64,000 bases of DNA from Spongiibacter thalassae (lineage in GTDB: Bacteria; Pseudomonadota; Gammaproteobacteria; Pseudomonadales; Spongiibacteraceae). Both the position numbers and the translations under genes were made by a program. This document shows, piece after piece, positions 62,957-64,000 of the stretch. The notes beneath the pieces are model-generated. The model saw nothing but the letters and a program-made list of their open reading frames with translations, was not told where the DNA came from and did no database searches. The DNA lies in NCBI RefSeq assembly GCF_012272835.1, contig NZ_JAAWWK010000001.1:1-64000 (forward strand), read 5' to 3'. Every line of letters begins with the position of its first letter. Position 1 is the first letter of the stretch.

Positions 62957-64000
62957 TACGGGTATTGCTATGAATACGGGGTATTTTGGGCCAAGTGGAT
63001 TTTTCACCTGCTTCCATCAGCGTGAGTACCTCTTTTACAGAGGGTTTACTTAATAGCCTTAACGCGGGAATCAGTAGCTTCTCTGGAATAATTTTAATAT
63101 CTGCGTCATAGCTTTGTTCAAATACGCTGTAAAGTACATCTACCGCTGCTGTGGCTGACTTGGGCAGGGGAAACGCAAGGTGGGTGCGGAGTTTCACTGC
63201 GCTTCTTAAGCTTTCCGTTAGAAATGACTTCATTGGCTTAAATAGTAAACTCACAACTTCATTGTCGTCGGGGTTCGCTAAGAAAGGCCGTGTTAGCGGG
63301 TTGATCAGGCTAACAATGTAATGGTTTACTCCGTAAAGTCTAGCCAGTCTTTTGGTGGGTAAATCATCAGTTACTGAGCCGTCGACCCATTTTCTTGAAG
63401 GTAAATAATCTTGTAACTCGCCGTTAAAGTTTTTTGCCTTTAAGACAACAGGCGGGAAAACGCCAGGCACCGTGCAGGAGGCTTGTACGGCTGACCGAAT
63501 CAACACATTTGGCGTAGTGATGGCATTCAATAATCTGGACGTTTGGTGTAGCTCGGCCGGGGCTACCGAGATATTGATATATCGGCCTGTTTTTTCATAA
63601 GCCTCTTCAAATGTCATGTCTGGTATTAGTCGCGCTATAAGCGCAAGCAAGTATTCCAGTGAAACGCTATTGCTCCTGAAGCGGAAAATACTGTCGAGAA
63701 AGCTCACTTCGTACTCGGCGTCCTCTGCTAAATGTGTCGGGGAGAATAATTTATAAAGTTCTGCGTCGGTATGGGTGCCCAGCATACCTGCTGTTATTGA
63801 TCCCGCGCTGGAGCCAGAGATGATTTTAGGTAGCAGCTTTTGTTCCGCAAGTGCTTTTACTACGCCATAATGAAAATAGCCAAGTGTGCCGCCACCGCTA
63901 AGCATTAGTGCGGAGCGGCCATAGCACTGGTTCGCACGATTGAAAAAAGCCTTTTTTTCTTCGTAGCTAATTTGGGTTTCTGGGGTATTATCGATAGCCT
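62913..64000 (-). CDS. Patatin-like phospholipase, 5' end beyond the window
   Basis: Serine lipid hydrolase; 362 residues are visible and the frame remains open to the window edge (upstream reading ends with YEEKKAFFNRANQCYGRSAL before MLSGGG). Patatin motifs: oxyanion loop LSGGGTLGYFHYG, nucleophile elbow GSSAGS, and catalytic Asp in VDGSVTDDLP. The upstream piece is typical of DUF3336-patatin proteins, which are membrane-associated lipases. It is transcribed toward the island. A role in releasing fatty acids from storage or membrane lipid is likely. Confidence 0.87.
   Translation of the reverse strand, partial: AIDNTPETQISYEEKKAFFNRANQCYGRSALMLSGGGTLGYFHYGVVKALAEQKLLPKIISGSSAGSITAGMLGTHTDAELYKLFSPTHLAEDAEYEVSFLDSIFRFRSNSVSLEYLLALIARLIPDMTFEEAYEKTGRYINISVAPAELHQTSRLLNAITTPNVLIRSAVQASCTVPGVFPPVVLKAKNFNGELQDYLPSRKWVDGSVTDDLPTKRLARLYGVNHYIVSLINPLTRPFLANPDDNEVVSLLFKPMKSFLTESLRSAVKLRTHLAFPLPKSATAAVDVLYSVFEQSYDADIKIIPEKLLIPALRLLSKPSVKEVLTLMEAGEKSTWPKIPRIHSNTRISRLMDTILPKYGL

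Noticed and set aside
24047-64000. Second att site (direct repeat of the tRNA-Pro 3' end)
   Set aside because: Scanned by eye for the GGTTCAAATCC and CATTCCGACCA ends and found no convincing second copy in the window.

Overview
The window looks like chromosome from an aerobic marine gammaproteobacterium, probably of the Spongiibacteraceae/Cellvibrionales type. That placement is inferred from gene content: ectoine catabolism, PepSY iron operon, TonB receptors and acyl-CoA catabolism. No marker gene fixes it. Positions 1-24 kb are visibly GC-rich backbone. From about 24.1 kb the DNA changes: a tRNA-Pro gene, a dead integrase module, then a distinctly AT-richer catabolic island running to at least 62.7 kb.

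Backbone, left to right: a repeat-rich intergenic region (1-516); a parvulin gene (ppiC); a four-gene minus-strand ectoine-degradation operon (doeB2-doeD-doeA-doeC); a probable Fur-controlled operon of three inner-membrane proteins (DUF3649, PepSY, DUF3325-like); a cold-shock protein; the RNA helicase dbpA; a YghU-type glutathione transferase; a RIO kinase; a small lipoprotein; a nitronate monooxygenase/thiolase pair; a membrane-anchored cupredoxin-like protein; a lone 2-oxoacid dehydrogenase E2 catalytic domain; an AlkB-like dioxygenase. A signalling block follows (17.3-23.8 kb) with two diguanylate cyclases, a CheY-like regulator, a frameshifted histidine kinase, a PAS histidine kinase and a YHS-domain protein.

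At 24.05-26.06 kb lie tRNA-Pro(CGG), three 10-bp repeats at exact 11-bp spacing, a small repressor, an excisionase-like gene, a multiply broken tyrosine recombinase and the tail of an unrelated membrane-protein gene. This looks like the debris of an integration event.

The island (26.2-62.7 kb) encodes an uncharacterised catabolic system. Uptake and efflux: two TonB receptors and an RND adaptor/pump pair. Early chemistry: a carotenoid-cleavage-type oxygenase with all four histidine ligands, an SCP2-like protein, two paralogous seven-helix proteins of unknown function, a D-aminoacylase-type amidohydrolase and an AttH/CrtC-like protein. Later chemistry: two enoyl-CoA hydratase family proteins, an ACAD10/11-type acyl-CoA dehydrogenase with two APH-type kinases, an adjacent overlapping acyl-CoA dehydrogenase pair, four SDRs, three medium-chain reductases, a molybdopterin oxidoreductase, and EthD and DUF3237 proteins. 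Control: two unusual tandem-duplicated Lrp/AsnC regulators, with the remnant of a third copy at the far end. No acyl-CoA ligase or thiolase is seen in the island itself. The substrate cannot be read from the sequence; a hydrophobic isoprenoid or polycyclic compound is the best inference. The window ends inside a patatin-like phospholipase gene.
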